Of a stretch of DNA of 10,050 nt, positions 8,128 through 10,050 are shown one piece after another. The notes below the pieces were generated by a model that made no database searches, was not told the origin of the DNA, and saw nothing but the letters and a program-made list of their open reading frames with translations. The position numbers were made by a program, and so were the translations under genes. Position 1 is the first letter of the stretch. Each line of letters begins with the position of its first letter. The DNA is from Psychrobacter sp. Lineage in GTDB: Bacteria; Pseudomonadota; Gammaproteobacteria; Pseudomonadales; Moraxellaceae. The stretch lies in contig JARIAA010000173.1 in NCBI GenBank assembly GCA_029264635.1, positions 1 to 10,050 on the forward strand. The letters run 5' to 3'.

Positions 8128-9108
8128 TTATGATAACTGCTCGCGACCGTGCGGCGTATTAAAGTTAATATGGGGGCCGATAGGTATGATGCCTGTTGGA
8201 TTGATATTGGCATGGCTAGTGTAATAATGTGCTTTAATGTGGTCCATGTTGACCGTCTCAGCGATACCTGGCACTTGGTACAAATCTCGCAGATAGCCCC
8301 AAAGATTGGGATAGTCGATGATACGGTGCACATTGCATTTAAAATGGCCTACATAAACGGCATCAAAGCGCACAAGCGTAGTAAATAGCCGCCAATCCGC
8401 TTCAGTAATAGTATGACCAACCAGATAACGCTGATCTTTTAAGCGTACCTCTAGCTCATCTAATGCATCAAACAGCTCATTAACGGCTTCTTCGTAGGCA
8501 TCTTGTGTCGTTGCAAAACCAGACTTATAGACCCCATTATTGACAGCAGAATATATAAACGCATTGATATCGTCGATCTCTGCTATTAATTCTGGCGGTG
8601 AAAAGTCACCTGCTAGCGCGCCAACCTCATCAAACGCTGAATTAAACATACGAATGATTTCGGATGATTCATTATTAACAATCGTGTTGGTTTTTTTATC
8701 CCACAAAATAGGAACGGTAACGCGCCCCGTATAATCCGCTTTTGCGGCAGTGTATATCTCATAAGCATAATTGGCATGATAGATAGGATCAGCAATGACT
8801 CCTGCGCCCTCTGCAAATGTCCAGCCATGATCGCCCATATAAGGATGAACGACAGAGAGCGATATCAGGTCCTCCAAACCTTTAAGCTTGCGATAAATGG
8901 TTGTGCGGTGCGCCCAAGGGCAAGCCAAGGATACATATAAATGGTAACGATTAGGTTCAGCTTTAAAACCGCCTGTACCTGTTGGTCCTGCGCTACCATC
9001 TTTAGTGATCCAATTTCTAAAGCCCGACGCTTCACGTTTGAAATGACCACCACTAGCGTCGGTGTCATACCATTGGTCCTGCCATTTGCCATCAACTAAT
9101 AAGCCCAT
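8128..9108 (-). CDS. yqjG: Glutathionyl-hydroquinone reductase (Xi-class GST, YqjG type)
   Basis: Uses glutathione to reduce glutathionyl-hydroquinones back to hydroquinones, a cytosolic quinone-detoxifying step. The 326-residue product nearly equals E. coli YqjG (328). The active-site motif LACPWAHRT places the nucleophile at Cys63, the same number as in E. coli. A thioredoxin-like domain follows with the cis-proline region VPILWD (Pro133) and the glutathione-binding NNESSEI (Glu147-Ser148). The helical C-terminal domain contains GVYKSGFATTQ (Tyr194, near E. coli Tyr195) and the family-typical GHTITEADWRLFTTLVRFD. The start is supported by TAGGAA (complement of 9115-9120), six bases before the ATG. 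A good promoter lies about 200 bases upstream. It is convergent with dcyD and in the same orientation as the cystine symporter, but a terminator separates it from that gene. Confidence 0.95.
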   Translation of the reverse strand: MGLLVDGKWQDQWYDTDASGGHFKREASGFRNWITKDGSAGPTGTGGFKAEPNRYHLYVSLACPWAHRTTIYRKLKGLEDLISLSVVHPYMGDHGWTFAEGAGVIADPIYHANYAYEIYTAAKADYTGRVTVPILWDKKTNTIVNNESSEIIRMFNSAFDEVGALAGDFSPPELIAEIDDINAFIYSAVNNGVYKSGFATTQDAYEEAVNELFDALDELEVRLKDQRYLVGHTITEADWRLFTTLVRFDAVYVGHFKCNVHRIIDYPNLWGYLRDLYQVPGIAETVNMDHIKAHYYTSHANINPTGIIPIGPHINFNTPHGREQLS

Positions 9109-9288
9109 ATCGATTTCCTATTTATATTGGTTTTCAATTTATATTTGCATGAAAAACGACTACCACTAAAACTGATAAAGATAAGTGATCATTCAGCTTG
9201 AAGGTTTTTTACAAAGAATGCAACGCGTGACGGTGTTTTCATGGTTATAGCAAAGTGTTTACTTCATGTTTAATTAATCTTACCGTCA

Positions 9289-9306
9289 TATAATCTTAAG
9301 ATCATA
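9289..9306. promoter_or_regulatory. 18-base palindrome over the predicted yqjG start point (operator candidate)
   Basis: TATAATCTTAAGATCATA is symmetric at 16 of 18 positions, with a perfect 10-base core ATCTTAAGAT at 9293-9302. It begins just downstream of the yqjG -10 box and covers the expected transcription start (about 9301). A repressor bound there would block the promoter. No regulator gene is in the window, so the link is an inference. Confidence 0.4.
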
Positions 9307-9307
9307 C

Positions 9308-9337
9308 GTTATACAGTAATAACAGTTTATTGGTCAA
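9308..9337 (-). promoter_or_regulatory. Sigma-70 promoter of yqjG
   Basis: On the - strand, TTGACC (complement of 9332-9337) and TATAAC (complement of 9308-9313) each match the consensus at 5 of 6 positions, with an 18-base spacer. The start would be near 9301, giving an unusually long leader of about 190 bases. Confidence 0.55.
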
Positions 9338-9373
9338 TTATAGCTAGATAAACAGTCAATATCACAAATGAAA

Positions 9374-9390
9374 GTTCTTATTTAAAGAAC
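9374..9390. repeat. GTTCTT-N5-AAGAAC inverted repeat
   Basis: Perfect 6-base arms (9374-9379 and 9385-9390) flank ATTTA. It lies about 70-90 bases upstream of the predicted yqjG start point, where activator sites are often found. There is no T-run, so it is not a terminator. The role is unknown. Confidence 0.35.
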
Positions 9391-9440
9391 AATAGTGACG
9401 CAAATGAGCGAGTATAGAACAGTGAGGTTGAATCAGTGAC

Positions 9441-9498
9441 AAAAAAATAGCGAAGCAGTAATCTTTCAGTTCTTACACCAAAAGACACCGTTCGCTAT
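9441..9498 (-). terminator. Terminator of the cystine symporter gene
   Basis: Read on the - strand, ATAGCGAA (complement of 9491-9498) pairs with TTCGCTAT (complement of 9447-9454) and is followed by seven or more Ts (the A-run at 9441-9447). The loop is long (36 bases) and may have internal pairing (CTTT/AAAG). It lies about 107 bases after the symporter stop codon. Confidence 0.6.
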
Positions 9499-9557
9499 GC
9501 TTTGTACAATGCTTATTGTTGAAACTTGGCCAATACTAAGACCCAATCAACGTTACT

Positions 9558-9617
9558 ATTTAGCCTAGATTTACTTAGCTTTGACTCACTTAGCCTTGAT
9601 TAACTTAGCTCTGACTC
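9558..9617. repeat. Four 15-bp tandem repeats overlapping a stop codon
   Basis: Units start at 9558 (diverged), 9573, 9588 and 9603; the clearest is ACTTAGCTTTGACTC, and a partial fifth copy (ACTT) begins at 9618. The last unit contains the end of the - strand symporter gene. Because 15 is a multiple of three, each copy places a TAA in the same frame as the gene's own stop. Confidence 0.75.
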
Positions 9618-10050
9618 ACTTGAGTATCATAATCAATAAGCTGCTCGGGTTCAGATGACGCGCCAAGAATGAGATTACCAACGACACCAGAAGTGATTGA
9701 GCCACTGACATTGACTAAGGTACGCATCATATCGATTAACGGTTCAATGGATATCAATAAACCCGCCAGCTCTAACGGCATGCCTAAGGTTGACAACACG
9801 ATAATAGCGGCAAATGTCGCGCCGCCGCCAACCCCTGCGACACCAAATGAAGCAATCATAGAGACGCCAACTACCGAAGCTATAAAGCCAATAGACCAAG
9901 GATCAAGACCCATAGTCGGGGCTATCATAACCGCCAACATCGCAGGATAAACGCCCGCACACCCATTTTGACCAATAGTCGCGCCAAATGATGCCGAAAA
10001 ATTAGCAATGGGCTTGGCAATGCCAAGCTTATTCACTTGTACATCAATAT
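9605..10050 (-). CDS. tcyP: L-cystine uptake symporter, TcyP-like (3' part)
   Basis: A sodium:dicarboxylate symporter family membrane protein that probably imports L-cystine. Only the last 147 residues are present. The frame stays open to the window edge, so an in-frame GTG at 10034-10036 is internal and not the start. Visible segments are FGATIGQNGCAGVYPAMLAV, the glycine-rich FGVAGVGGGATF of the second hairpin, and LIDMMRTLVNVSGS of the last core helix. In that helix the Asp, Arg-Thr and Asn match the substrate-site residues of GltPh (Asp394, Arg397-Thr398, Asn401), while the sodium-site Asp405 is Ser. From memory, E. coli TcyP (YdjN) also has Ser there, which separates it from glutamate and C4-dicarboxylate carriers. 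The short hydrophilic tail ends in QVSQS, encoded inside a tandem repeat. A cystine role fits the nearby D-cysteine desulfhydrase, though the two genes are not in one operon. Confidence 0.85.
   Translation of the reverse strand, partial: IDVQVNKLGIAKPIANFSASFGATIGQNGCAGVYPAMLAVMIAPTMGLDPWSIGFIASVVGVSMIASFGVAGVGGGATFAAIIVLSTLGMPLELAGLLISIEPLIDMMRTLVNVSGSITSGVVGNLILGASSEPEQLIDYDTQVSQS

Larger units (their letters stand above)
9109..9604. other. Long intergenic region between the tcyP-like gene and yqjG
   Basis: This stretch of about 500 bases has no convincing gene. From right to left (the transcribed direction) it holds a 15-bp tandem repeat, the symporter terminator, a GTTCTT-AAGAAC dyad, the yqjG promoter with a palindrome over its start, and a leader of about 190 bases. 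Two tiny ORFs in the leader (14 and 17 codons on the - strand) have no ribosome site and are not called. Confidence 0.7.

Noticed and set aside
8149..8388. + strand ORFs opposite yqjG and the gap before it (7886-8224, 8149-8388, 8540-8734)
   Set aside because: They are shadows of dcyD and yqjG; no domain or initiation signal.
9558..9617. CRISPR array
   Set aside because: The 15-bp units are directly adjacent without spacers and overlap a coding end.
10034..10036. GTG as the start of a small separate membrane protein
   Set aside because: The frame is open to the window edge and the sequence is the internal core of a symporter.

Overview
The window looks like chromosomal DNA of a Moraxellaceae gammaproteobacterium, most likely Psychrobacter. 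This rests on moderately AT-rich DNA, the protein flavour, and the order phaB-phaP-phaC, which matches the Acinetobacter polyhydroxybutyrate (PHB) locus. The genus is an inference from family knowledge; no database was searched.

Positions 1-6810 form a PHB block on the + strand. It holds phaB (acetoacetyl-CoA reductase), phaP (phasin, with a strong terminator after it), phaC (class I PHA synthase with an unusually long Asn/Gln-rich N-terminus, followed by a hairpin), and then a large DUF3141 PhaC-like alpha/beta-hydrolase gene. The beta-ketothiolase phaA, which closes the Acinetobacter-type cluster, is not in the window. The DUF3141 gene has an in-frame TAG (4965-4967) eight codons before its nucleophile cysteine. 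The reading frame is intact on both sides, so this is a single nonsense change (recent pseudogene, sequencing error or readthrough) and not a frameshift.

Positions 6811-8127 carry dcyD (PLP-dependent D-cysteine desulfhydrase family) and a probably bidirectional terminator between dcyD and the convergent yqjG. Positions 8128-9604 carry, on the - strand, a glutathionyl-hydroquinone reductase (yqjG type) and a roughly 500-base non-coding stretch. That stretch holds a good sigma-70 promoter for yqjG, an 18-base palindrome over its predicted start point, the terminator of the next gene and a 15-bp tandem repeat. Positions 9605-10050 are the 3' part of a TcyP-type L-cystine symporter that runs off the window.

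As a system, phaB makes (R)-3-hydroxybutyryl-CoA, phaC polymerises it and phaP coats the granule; the DUF3141 protein is a probable, uncharacterised accessory. The right side is a thiol theme: cystine import, cysteine desulfuration and glutathione-dependent quinone reduction. The genes are largely separate transcription units divided by terminators; only phaB-phaP look co-transcribed. I see no mobile element, CRISPR array, tRNA or rRNA.
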